Translations under genes and position numbers: made by a program
In this document: in pieces, positions 47,301 to 56,250 of the stretch
Layout: each line of letters begins with the position of its first letter
Position numbering within the stretch: the stretch's first letter is position 1
Origin: Patiria miniata
Taxonomy: Eukaryota > Echinodermata > Asteroidea > Valvatida > Asterinidae
DNA: 64,000 nucleotides
Direction of reading: 5' to 3'
Assembly: GCF_015706575.1 (NCBI RefSeq)
Contig: NW_024037054.1
Location: forward strand, 124,001-188,000
Notes under the pieces: model-generated
What the model was told of the DNA's origin: nothing
Databases searched by the model: none
What the model saw: only the letters and a program-made list of their open reading frames with translations

Positions 47301-50300
47301 CTTCATCCACTGTTGTTTGTACTGGGCAGGAACAAGTCGTCGTGTGACAAGGAAAAGGACGTTAGCAGGCCAGGCAGGCAAAAAGCACCTTTGGAGATAA
47401 CCAAGTTGAAAGTTTTTGTGCTGCCATTTCATGATTAACAAGTCAGGTGTGTTTACAAACACAAATGCCCCGCAACCGTGACTGTTCCCATGACATAACA
47501 CCACTCTTTTAACATCAACTTACATGTACCTTGGCCACATGGAATGTTCATTGACAGCATTAGTGTCTTCTGTAGGTTTTATATGAATTAATCCCTAATC
47601 CCTATGATCTCAGAATAAATACAAGATTTCGATTGTTTTAGCCACTGTGACCTTGACCCTTGACCTTTTGGCCCCACATGCAAAAGGCTTCTTAGGATTA
47701 CCAAGGACAATCCACAAACCAAATTTGAAGTTCATATGTAAAGTATTTCTCAAGTTATCGCGCTGACAAAATTTCTATTGTTTCAGCCACTGTGACCTTG
47801 ACCCTTGACCTTTCGGCCCCAAATGCAATAGGCCTCTTAGGATTACCAAGAACAATACACAGACCAAATTTGAAGTTCATATGTAAAGTATTTCTCAAGT
47901 TATCGCGCTGACAAAATTTCTATTGTTTCAGCCACTGTGACCTTGACCCTTGACCTTTCGGCCCCAAATGCAATAGGCTTCTTAGGATTACCAAGAACAA
48001 TACACAAACCAAATTTGAAATTCATATGTAAAGTATTTCTCAAGTTATCGCGCTGACAAAATTTCTTTTGTTTTAGCCACTGTGACCTTGACCCTTGACC
48101 TTTCGGCCCAATATGCAATAGGCTTCTTAGGATTGCCAAGGACAATCCACAAACCAAATTTGAAGTTCATATGTAAAGTATATCTCAAGTTATCACGCTG
48201 ACAAAATTTCTTTTGTTTTAGCCACTGTGACCTTGACCCTTGACCTTTCGGCCCCAAATGCAAAAGGCTTCTCAGGATTGCCAAGGACAATCCACAAACC
48301 AAATTTGAAGTTCATATGTAAAGTATTTCTCAAGTTATCGCGCTGACAAAATTTCTATTGTTTCAGCCACTGTGACCTTGACCCTTGACCTTTCGGCCCC
48401 AAATGCAATAGGCCTCTTAGGATTACCAAGAACAATACACAGACCAAATTTGAAGTTCATATGTTAAGTATTTCTCAAGTTATCGTGCTGACAAGATTTG
48501 TCCGGACACACACACCCACACACCCACCCACCCACACACACACCCACACACCCACCCACCCACGGAAGGACAAGGCGGAAACAGTATGCCCCTTCGGCTT
48601 CGCCGCGGGGCATAAAAATCACGTAAGGTTAAAATTTTGACTGATGACATTCATTAATAATTAAAATAATATTGTGCATTTTTATGTCAAAATATAAATT
48701 GTGAAGTTAATTCAATTTTTATGCTAACGACCTTTTACCGGGAACTTCCCAAGCCTTAAACGTACGCTTAAGCAGCATGTTAAATCCTTACGTCCTTTGG
48801 CCGGGAACAAAATTGGCTTTGCTTACCCACTTGAGTGGGACGTTATCACGCTTCGAACATCTGTTGTTACATTAGTATTACACGTTAACGTCCTTTTGCC
48901 GGGCACAAATAATGAAAATCCTCCTTCCGTCTTTTGTTTACTGTTAATTACATCAGAATGACGTAGCCTCTTGAAACAATATGTATATCAAATGAAAGAT
49001 ATTTCCAAGCTCTATCGATTATCCGAAAAATCTGAATTTGACCTTTTGACCCATTTTTCGCCCTTACGATCTTCTTCCAGGCACCCGACGAAGTCTAGAT
49101 TTTATCATAAGGCCGAAAAAAAACAACTTCTGCTTCCGAATCATGCCTTTCAAAAATAGGGTCGGTCGGTCAGAATTTTTTTTTTTGCCAATTTTTTGTA
49201 TGCAGATTGAATGGGGTATTCAATTATATGTGAAGTTTTAGCCTGAACTATTTCCATTGCACTACGAAAGCTATACACAAAATGGCCACAAAAAGTGAAT
49301 AAAATCTACCTTAATTATTGTCAATATATTTACGCTCGATAATTCGTAAAAAATCATGGAAAATTCAAGTCGTTCGCACCATATGCACAACGCTAGTCAA
49401 GACGGGAAGCTGGCCAAAACTCCGAAGTGTGTGATGCACTGTGCCAACCGACCTCCTTTTTACGGTCGAAAATTTCGGGAAACACGCTGCACTGTATCAC
49501 GTCAAATACGAGTAGTGCGATCTCAAAATGAACTCTTGAACACGGAAAATACATACACAGACAAGCTAGATCAATTCTGTTAATTATCTTGCAAAAATGT
49601 TCTTTCTCCATCGGTGTTTTCTTGGGATTTTTACGATGTCGAATCCGACCAGTTAACAGTGCACGTGCCTGCAATGCATAGCCATGCTAGCGCTATCGAT
49701 CGCATAGCCATGACAGACTGGTTACCGCATTTTCATCATGTCTTTTAAATTGGCCCCTGCGCGGTGCAGCGGGAACCAGTCGTCGGCGCATTGAGCTAGG
49801 TTTACGCACGTGATTATAATCACCGTGACATAGAATTGCGAAGTAGTTATAATTGCGAAGTGAATTTGTAAAAATAACGGAGGTTTCTTTGGAAAAAATA
49901 GCGAATGTAATTAAAAAAACAAATAAATACAAACATTTTTTTGACGCAAAAGGGTTGTTGAGAGGTATTTTGTGAAGACAGAAAAGACAACAGGTTTTTA
50001 TTTTTATTCATTCAATCATTATTTATTTTTATTTTTTTGGAATTGCCGATAAATTTTTTAGGGTTGCAGCCTAAAAATAGGGTCGGTCTGGTAACCGGAA
50101 GCAGAAGTATTATTTTTTTGGCCTAATGGTAAGTGCAGCACTCATTTCACACTTGAAAGATGCCAAATACTACATGTATCAGTTTACAAGCTTCAGGATC
50201 ACATCAGCACTGGGGCTCCAGGTCATGCATGCATGACATGTTTTCTACTATTCAAACAAACAGGGAATCAATTGTAGTACTGAATTGGGCGGGGGAGCGT

Positions 50301-53300
50301 TGATTTTGCAAAATTATATATTTCCATTTTGCCAGGTTTTTTTTCAGCCATATTTTTTGTTGAAACATTTGAAAGCAACGTAGGATCCTTTGATTAATGA
50401 CAGAACCCTTGCTCAAAGTGAAGATGGGACTGAGATCTAATGCCCAGTGAAATTTATCTCCACAGCACACAGCGGCGGGAAACCAGTCCACCGTACACCA
50501 TGCGTGACGCAAGTGCGTTCACCACAACGAAGGGAACTTGCTGATCGCGTAAAAAAAACCAGTTAGTTTTCCTTCTAAATAAGTATTAAGCAGATGAAAA
50601 AGTGCAGACGACAGAAATATTATAAGCGTTTGTAAAATCATCTGGCCGTCAAAATAGGGTTGGTCGGGTAACCGGAAGCAGAAACATTTTTTGTCTCATC
50701 AATGTGAAAAAAAAAGATATATACAAAAGCGGTAACACATTTTAGTTTGACGCCCACAAGTTTTTGAGAAGTGTTTTTTTTTTCCACGGGCGCGACTCAA
50801 CTCTCATTGTAATTTCTGTTTCAAATCGAGCACATTTTTTTCGTCTGTGTGATAAATGTTGCCTTGTACATGTAATTTGGGCAGAAGAATTGAAAATTTT
50901 ACCGAATTTCACTCAATTACTTTTGCAACACTCCATGAGAGTTTTCAAATCGCGTGTGCGTATTGCGTGCACGCAGCATGGATGCGCTGGCCGCACAGTG
51001 TACGAACTCCGTTAACAATGAAAGCAGTCTATAACCATGACACTAACGTTATTTTCAAGTATAAATGGAAAGGATAAATCTCCCATCTTGAAAACCGTAT
51101 TCTTAGTCGGCAAGGTAATTCCAGCTTGGAAAGTAGGCCTATGTATCCAGACGCCACTTCAGCGGTTGTGTACAAAGTCTACGGAGAGTCAAGAAAATGT
51201 TAGGCCTATATGGTAAGCAGGGGTATTTTCGACCGGGGAGGGGGGGGGGGGGGTGTTATCCCTTACTCCTTTAGCAGTCCTACTTACTAACTTAGTAGTC
51301 TGAGTAACTTGGACCCAACTTATCGCCTTTTTAACATTCGGACATGGTCTGGCAATAGTGGGGTCCAAGCTAAACCGCGTATGCCGAGCGACTCAACGCT
51401 CACATTGACCCCAAAACCCGACACTGCCCAACAAAAACATCAGATTTCACCCGAAAACGGCTTCCAAATTACTAGATACGCCACCTGAGATACAAGTAGA
51501 CATCGATGGCTTAGATGGTGGTACTGAAGTTTACTTATGATCCAGATGAAAAGTGAAATTTCCCGTTCAATTCCGAGAGTTCCCCTCGCGATCGTGAACA
51601 CGTTAAATTTCCGACTCGAGTTTGAAAACGCGATGTGGCGTGCCCAGCGTTCTTCAATGGTCCGCGTATCCTGAGTGCGATTCCGTTACCGAGGGCGATG
51701 CATCGATTAGGCCAAAAAAACGAATAGTTCTGCTTCCGATTACATGCCTTTCAAAAATAGGGTCGGTCGGTCAGAATTTTTTTTTTTGCCAATTTTTTGT
51801 ATGCAGATTGAATGGGGTATTCAATTATATGCGAAGTTTTAGCCTGAACTATTTCCATTGCACTACGAAAGCTGTACACATAATGGCCACAAAAAGTGAA
51901 TAAAACCTACCTTAATTATTGTCAATATATTTACGTTCGATAATTCGTAAAAAAAATTGTGGAAAATTCAGGTCGTTCGCACCATATGCACAACGCTAGT
52001 CAAGAAGTAGCCTTGACCAAGGCGTTGCGGGCTTATCGATTCGCCGATAAAAAAAAAATCGCCGATAACAAAATCCCTAATCAACTTGGCAAGGCATAAT
52101 TGAGTGCACATATCGATGCCCGTACGCTGCTAGTGAGAAAGTAACTTGTACCATACAGCAAGGCTATGCTTGTACATGTACATGTACGTACGCACGTACA
52201 TCACACACGTACTCGTACAACAGCCATGCACACACAGTACATGTACATGTACATGTACAAGTACATGTACATGTACATGTACATGCATGAGCTAGTCCGC
52301 GTAACCCAACGCCTTGATGGTTTTGAGTTGACCCAGCAAAACCTATTACGGTAATGAGGTACCACCCCCGCGTATATACTGAATTCTCATTGGTCAGCCC
52401 GCGATAGGCTAACAAACACGTCGCCTCGCGAAGAAACGCTGCAATGGCGGCCCGTTGCTGTGGGTGAAAGTCGTTCAGTCCCAGTCTGTCCGAAGCAGTA
52501 TTGAAGGCTCCAACGAATTCTGCAGGTAATGCTGTCATTAGACGATCGTTGCCCACTCAAATGGATTCATTACACGAGCCGAAAAACTCGAATCAATGTC
52601 AAATTGTTGAAAAAGTGACGAACATTTTGCTCTCGCTAAAATGACATGGAAGACGCCATGATGACTAATGCATTATGCATGCCGCGCGACGTCACATGAT
52701 TCTTGTGAAGCTTACGATTGGTCAGCTTAAAAATGAATTAATCATACTATTGGGAAGGTTGTTTCATGTGATTGGTCCAAGACGAACCTACATAATCATC
52801 ACGGCATACCCGCATACCTGAAGCCCGCCCATTTTTTTCCAAAACTGGACGAAAAAGTAAAGAAAGACATTAAACCCGGAAGTTGCAGACCCAACAAGGC
52901 GGTCGTTCGACAGGCCACGCGGCGCGTATATCCCCCACACGTACGTACGTACACCCACACGCAGAACATAGTAGGCCTACATTTACTGCCTTATTACACC
53001 ATGCGTACAGTCCGTACTCACGTGTGTGTGCTTGCTGGTTGTGTTAGTACCGAACCGTTCGTACGGACAAGGGTCGGTGGTACACGCACGGACAAGGGTC
53101 GGTGGTACACGCACGTAACCGCGTTGATTGTGGGTGCTAGGGCCCGATTATCTCCCTTCGACAAAAAGCCGAGAGACCGCATTGAACAAGGCTAGTCAAG
53201 AAGGGGAGCTGGCCAAAACTCCGACATGTGTGATGCACTGTACATGTACATGTGACTGCGGCCAACGGGTCGAACATTTCGGGAAACACGCTGCATTGTA

Positions 53301-56107
53301 TCACTCCAAATACGAGTAGTGCGATCTCAAAATGATCCTTGAACACGGAAAATACATACACAGACAAGCTAGATCAAATCTGTGAATTAACTTGCAAAAA
53401 TGTTCTTTCTCCATCGGTGTTTTTCTTGGGATTTTTACGATGTCGAATCCGACCAGTTGACAGAGCGCGTACCTGCGCCTGTATAGCCATGCTAGTGCTA
53501 TCGATCGCTTAGCCGTGCACAGACTAGTTACCGCATTTTCATCATTGGCCCCTGCCCGGCGCGGCGGGAACCAGTCGTCGCCGCGCCGCATTGCGCTTAT
53601 TACGCACGTGATTATAGACATCGAATTGCGAAGTAGTTGAATCGCGAAGCGAATTTGTAAAAATAACGGAGGTTTCTTTTGAAAAAATAGCGAATGTAAG
53701 TAAGAAAACAATAAATACAAGTATTTTTTGATGCAAAAGGGTTGTTGAGAGGTATTTTGTGAAGACAGACAAGACATAAGGTTTTTATTTTTATTTATTC
53801 AATCATTTTTTAAATTTTTTTTTTGGAATTGCCGATAAAATTTTTAGGGTCGCAGCCTAAAAATAGGGTCGGTCGGGTAACCGGAAGCAGAACTATTCTT
53901 TTTTTTGGCCTTATGATAATGAGTCGACTGGATCTCGTTTGTAAACACGAGTGCATTTCGAACGATGATAGTGAGTCGGGAACTAGGGCAGCTATCAGCG
54001 GAAACCAGTTCAAGCTAGTTCCCGACTCCCTAGTATAGTATCATCCTTCAATTTTTCGTGAAATTTCATGTTAAAATTTTGATACGCAAACGTGTGCGAA
54101 CGAATCTGGAAATTTCACAAAAAATAGACATCTGAAAAAGGCAGCACTTTCTGATTAGCTATAAAGAGGGCGAGTATGCTTCTAAAGCAAAAATAAACTA
54201 CGGAAAAAATTCCATACTGGATCACCACTTAACTTACCTGCTGCCAAACACATCAATTTTCACCACACCTTGTGATTTCACCCAAGAGGAATCCAGGAAG
54301 CGTCGGCAAATACGAAAACAATTTAGGGAAAATGTGTTTTCAGAGCATATTTTGGATGCACGCGTCGTGCAGAACTAAGTTGAAGCAGCCGGTCAAAACT
54401 GATTGAAGTGTCTGGAAAACAGCGGTACATTATACGCATGACATCGACAACCATCATGACCATGACAATGCATGAGCCGGCCAATGATAGTGCAATACGT
54501 CATTATGAATATTTATTTTCTCATGAATATTTAGTTTATTTCAACGGATAGGGGGCCTACTTCAAATACGTCCAAAGATTGATCATTGGCATTGCAACAG
54601 CAATCGTGCACGGCCTAGCGGTTAAAAGTCTCGTGTTTCAAGTCAGTGTCCGCGGTTCGAATCACGATGAAGTAATTGACTGATTAATAAATAGGAATAA
54701 AGGAAAGGAGAGGTTGAGAGTAGAGGGCACAATTGCAGAATACCCCGCCACTCGATCTATCCACCTCGTAGCCGGCTACGAGGTCACGGTTGGTTGACCT
54801 CAATAAACATTGTCAGCGCTACTTGTATGTACTATGCGTCATGCTCCATTGCACTCCCACTTCGTAACCGCGTAGCCGCCAACAGGCTAGTTGGTTTGGA
54901 CTTAGAATTTTTTCAGCAACTCCCATTCCTTTTGTGTTGCTCCATTCTCAAGCATATTCAAGGGGACTCCCACTCCGTATCCGCGTAGCCACCAACAGGG
55001 TGGTTGGTTTGGAATTTTTTTCAGCAACTCCCATTCCTTTTGTGTTGCTTTGTTCTCAAATAATGGACCCCCCACTCAGTATCCGCGTAGCTGGCATGGA
55101 CTTGAATTGTTTTTTTCCAGTGATTCCAACCTCGTAAGTCGTAGCCAGAGAATTTTAGGGGTGTATTTCCGAGTGGCGGGGTATTCTGCAATTACTCCGA
55201 GTAGAGGAGGGAAAGAGGAGGAAATTACCATAAAAATGATAAAGGATGCAACTTTTGGCGCTTGAAAATTAATTGAAAAAAGTGGTGATCCAGTAAGGAA
55301 ATTTTAAAGGCAGTGTATATTTTGCCGGAGACGGCAAACCTTTAGTAAACGTTAGTTTGCCGGATATGCACTGAACATGCGCAGTTACTGTTTTTTTGTA
55401 CTTAAACATTTTCCGGTGACAAGTTTTAGTCTGGCTCCATGCCAAAATTATCGTTGTTACCTCATATTCACAAGATGGGATTCAGACCATTTTATAATTT
55501 CGGACTTTATTTCCCTTTTAAAAAAAATCATCCAGAGCCACTAATCTGAAAAAGAAAATGTAATACTCTGCAAAAAATGTTTGAGAAAAAAAACTTTAAA
55601 ATGTGGTGCGGTCGGAATCGAACGCGAGTCATACCGCTTACTAGAGCCTTTGCTTAACCAGGCATTACACCAAACGTGCTACACAACTTATGGTGGGAAT
55701 TTAATACATCTTATAATTCAGCCCTATTTTAAAGAGTACAGCGCCCTCTGTTGATATGGATTGCTGCCGGCAAACCTTTAGTAATCGTTAGTTTGCCGTC
55801 ATTACCTCCGGCAAAATATCCACTATCAATTTTAAACTACAAACATTAACTAAGCGGAGTAGGCCTAAGCCTAAATGTGAAAATCAAAATTTGAAAAAGT
55901 TCTAGGGTGTGTTTTTTGTTCATGTTCCAAGTGTGGCCTTTATTTACGGAGGTAGTCCAGTAAATTGGCCACATTTATGGGGCTACGGATCGAGTTGACC
56001 CGAGTTGACCGGCACCTGCCAAAACACATCTGGCGAAGTGCGATACTGTTAACAATTTTCTTACCCGACGTCTTCTTCAGGTTTTCGATACTCATCTCAA
56101 CAGCCAT
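38241..56107 (-). CDS. EIF1: Translation initiation factor eIF1 (SUI1 family), 4 exons
   Basis: CDS join(56107..56065, 46934..46877, 40605..40512, 38390..38241), minus strand, 114 residues plus stop. eIF1 binds the 40S subunit near the P site and keeps the scanning preinitiation complex open until a good start codon is met. Family marks visible: MSIENLK near the N-terminus (residues 5-11), QQRNGRK at 36-42, CNGNV at 69-73, VIQLQGDQR at 83-91, FLV at 97-99 and a terminal KLHGV. Phases (1,2,0) and splice sites agree at all three introns. The length is close to the usual 113. It differs from animal eIF1 as I remember it at many positions, including loss of the FDPFAD block after the N-terminus. 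Met1 has a good start context (AACATGG); Met5 is an alternative. Confidence 0.92.
38391..40511. other. eIF1-like intron 3
   Basis: Dominated by the 1-kb element at 39483-40482; the rest is unremarkable. Confidence 0.7.
39483..40482. mobile_element. 1-kb inverted-repeat element with AAGGCCTTTTCACACT ends
   Basis: The left end is TAAAGGCCTTTTCACACTGT. The right end is TAGTGTGAAAAGGCCTTTA. A TA lies at both borders. The sequence next to both ends is rich in GGGTTGAAACC/GGTTTCAACCC. A block at about 40030-40180 recurs at 62165-62335. A partial copy lies at 28617-28830. Confidence 0.8.
40512..40605 (-). CDS. EIF1: eIF1-like exon 3 (codons 34-65)
   Basis: The acceptor is AATATTTTTCAG and the donor AAG|GTTTGT; the exon is 94 bp. 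It encodes CQQRNGRKMITIVEGI and continues to RIVKKMKK, the first strand and helix of the SUI1 fold. Confidence 0.92.
40873..41587 (+). repeat. Tandem array of about 137-bp monomers, 5 copies plus a partial
   Basis: TTATCATCCGGAAACC recurs near 40879, 41015, 41153, 41290, 41425 and 41571. Every monomer holds TGACCTTGACCTTTGACC, CCAATCCCAAC and AGTTAGACA blocks. It is followed by GGACGGACG-type repeats and a GC hairpin (41820-41846). Confidence 0.95.
41588..41850. mobile_element. Right flank of the 137-bp array with terminal hairpin
   Basis: Carries ACGAACGGACGGACG twice, a GTGGGGTGAT repeat (41631-41760) and, at the end, CCCCTCGAGCCTTTCGGCCG, then AGGGG and TAAAA. Tandem core plus GC hairpin plus short tail is the layout of pearl/DINE-type, Helitron-related non-autonomous elements. 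Assignment is an inference. Confidence 0.5.
42437..45155. mobile_element. PIF/Harbinger-like element, family 3 (2.7 kb)
   Basis: Inverted ends GGCCAAACAAAAA with ATACTTTTGGTTCGG/ATACCTTTGGTTCGG next to them. TAG flanks both sides (42434-42436, 45156-45158). The interior at 43525-44220 is related, inverted, to 19540-20290. It also carries GGGGCCCGCTTAAGGGCCCC twice (near 43134 and 43411). No intact transposase seen. Confidence 0.75.
45163..45350. mobile_element. Fold-back element with a poly-G run
   Basis: ATTCATAAGATGAATTTGTG...CAATATTAGGTTTTG pairs with CAAAACCTAATGTTG...CAAATTCATCTGATGAAT. GGTTTTGCCCTT recurs inverted near 45550 beyond the tRNA-like sequence. Confidence 0.65.
45405..45480 (+). 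repeat. tRNA-like sequence, probably SINE head or degenerate tRNA
   Basis: A-box-like TAGTTGAGTGGTAAGA, then an anticodon-arm-like CTGC-loop-GCAG, then the B-box-like GGGTTTGAATCCC. The anticodon loop is 8 nt and the acceptor ends do not pair well, so a working tRNA is unlikely. Confidence 0.5.
45760..46668. mobile_element. TTAA-type repeat rich in GGATTCAGGATA
   Basis: TGATGGATTCAGGATACCTCC occurs near the left. Several TGGATTCAGGATA copies and the end GGAGTTAGGGTTAA lie at the right. Related in vocabulary to the TTAA-bounded copies at 11861 and 15635. Confidence 0.5.
46877..46934 (-). CDS. EIF1: eIF1-like exon 2 (codons 15-34)
   Basis: The acceptor is TTTTTTTTCTCAAG and the donor AG|GTATGT; the exon is 58 bp, phase 1 to phase 2. 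It encodes AADDFQDNSEDGTMNLIHV. The IHVR end aligns with the family's IHIR. Confidence 0.88.
47625..48500 (+). repeat. Tandem array of 145-bp monomers, 6 copies
   Basis: GCCACTGTGACCTTG starts at 47641, 47786, 47931, 48076, 48221 and 48366, exactly 145 bp apart. Each monomer holds TGACCTTGACCCTTGACCTT, AGGATTACCAAGRACAAT and TCAAGTTATCGCGCTGACAA. Minus-strand reading frames across it are artefacts of the repeat. Confidence 0.97.
48507..48615 (+). repeat. CACACCCA microsatellite and terminal GC hairpin
   Basis: CACACACACCCACACACCCA-type repeats to about 48562, then GGAAGGACAAGGCGG and the hairpin CCCCTTCGGCTTCGCCGCGG, then GG and CATAAAA. Same order of parts as the right flank of the 137-bp array. 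Confidence 0.85.
49111..50123. mobile_element. PIF/Harbinger-like non-autonomous element, family 1 copy 2
   Basis: GGCCGAAAAAAA start, TTTTTTTGGCC end, TAA on both sides (49108-49110, 50124-50126). Collinear with copy 1 at 14047-15069 throughout. Confidence 0.85.
50640..50690. mobile_element. Solo end fragment of the family 1 element
   Basis: CAAAATAGGGTTGGTCGGGT, then AACCGGAAGCAGAA, matches the right subterminal region of family 1. No left partner identified. Confidence 0.6.
52166..52290 (+). repeat. ACATGT microsatellite
   Basis: Runs of TACATGTACATGTACATG with a few interruptions. Confidence 0.9.
52400..52556 (-). pseudogene. RecQ-like helicase N-terminal fragment, frameshifted
   Basis: The frame reads LPAEFVGAFNTASDRLGLND, then FHPQQRAAIAAFLR, and after a +1 shift GDVFVSL. 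This order (Phe-x-Pro-x-Gln...Ala...Phe-Leu-x-Gly-x-Asp-Val-Phe-Val) is the Q motif and lead-in to the Walker A loop of RecQ-type DEAD/DEAH helicases. The Walker A GKS itself is absent. A short unspliced relic is the simplest reading; a 5' exon with an unusual splice is less likely. Confidence 0.6.
54606..54670 (+). repeat. tRNA-like SINE head
   Basis: A-box-like GGCCTAGCGGTTAAAAGTC and B-box-like GCGGTTCGAATCACG at tRNA spacing. Surrounding bases do not form a full cloverleaf. Confidence 0.5.
54727..55194. mobile_element. Inverted-repeat element with AATTGCAGAATACCCCGCCA ends
   Basis: AATTGCAGAATACCCCGCCACTCG at the left is matched by its exact inverse CGAGTGGCGGGGTATTCTGC, then AATT, at the right. 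Inside are 2.5 copies of a roughly 118-bp repeat with TATCCGCGTAGCC and CAGCAACTCCCATTCCTTTT. Confidence 0.9.
55300..55837. mobile_element. Inverted-repeat element enclosing a tRNA-like sequence
   Basis: The outer arms have TATTTTGCCGGAG and CTCCGGCAAAATAT. Each is followed by the module GGCAAACCTTTAGTAA-CGTTAGTTTGCCG, itself a hairpin. The tRNA-like block is in the centre. Confidence 0.85.
55605..55680 (-). repeat. tRNA-like sequence inside the element
   Basis: On the minus strand: GCACGTTTGGTGTAATGCCT (A-box region), then GTTAAGCAAAGGCTCTAG, and GCGTTCGATTCCGACCGCAC (B-box region). Acceptor pairing is poor. Confidence 0.5.
56065..56107 (-). CDS. EIF1: eIF1-like exon 1 (codons 1-15)
   Basis: ATG at 56107-56105; donor G|GTAAGA. 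Encodes MAVEMSIENLKKTS and ends in phase 1. The inner MSIENLK matches the classic start of SUI1/eIF1 proteins. Confidence 0.8.
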
Positions 56108-56250
56108 GTTGACCTCTTTCTTTGATTAAACGATTTATGAAATAATTCGGCAGTGAAACAAATGTGGGGGATTGATGACGGTGGATATTTTTAAGGCTTA
56201 ATATGAATGCAATGTCTACCGCCGCTAGCTCGAAATAAATTATTATGCGC
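56108..56250 (-). promoter_or_regulatory. Inferred 5' UTR and promoter region of the eIF1-like gene
   Basis: DNA directly upstream of the start codon. No TATA box or other diagnostic motif stands out, so this is assigned by position only. Confidence 0.35.

Larger units (their letters stand above)
52008..53190. mobile_element. 1.18-kb insertion with a 13-bp direct duplication
   Basis: GCTAGTCAAGAAG stands on both sides (51995-52007 and 53191-53203), where copies 1 and 2 have a single GCTAGTCAAGA. Inside are an ACATGT microsatellite, the RecQ-like fragment on the minus strand, and a ACGTACGTACGTACAC-like stretch. Its class is not clear; no poly(A) tail or inverted ends are evident. Confidence 0.7.
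51710..53910. mobile_element. PIF/Harbinger-like family 1 copy 3, split by an insertion
   Basis: GGCCAAAAAAA start and TTTTTTGGCC end with TTA on both sides (51707-51709, 53911-53913). The left part (to about 52007) and right part (from about 53191) join into a copy collinear with copies 1 and 2. The 1.2 kb between is foreign. Confidence 0.85.
46935..56064. other. eIF1-like intron 1 (9.1 kb)
   Basis: Holds the 145-bp tandem array, two family 1 GGCC elements (one split by an insertion with a RecQ-like fragment), tRNA-like sequences and two inverted-repeat elements near the 5' end. No other exon seen. Confidence 0.7.

Noticed and set aside
47640..48500. Regular 145-bp repeats as a possible CRISPR array or repeated protein
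   Set aside because: Whole monomers repeat with no unique spacers, and 145 is not a multiple of three, so neither a CRISPR array nor a protein repeat fits.
53137..53777. Minus-strand frames MEKEHFCKLIHRFDLACLCM, also seen at 14338-14565 and 49393-49674
   Set aside because: Shared because they lie in copies of the same repeat. The frames are broken differently in each copy and match no protein family that I know.
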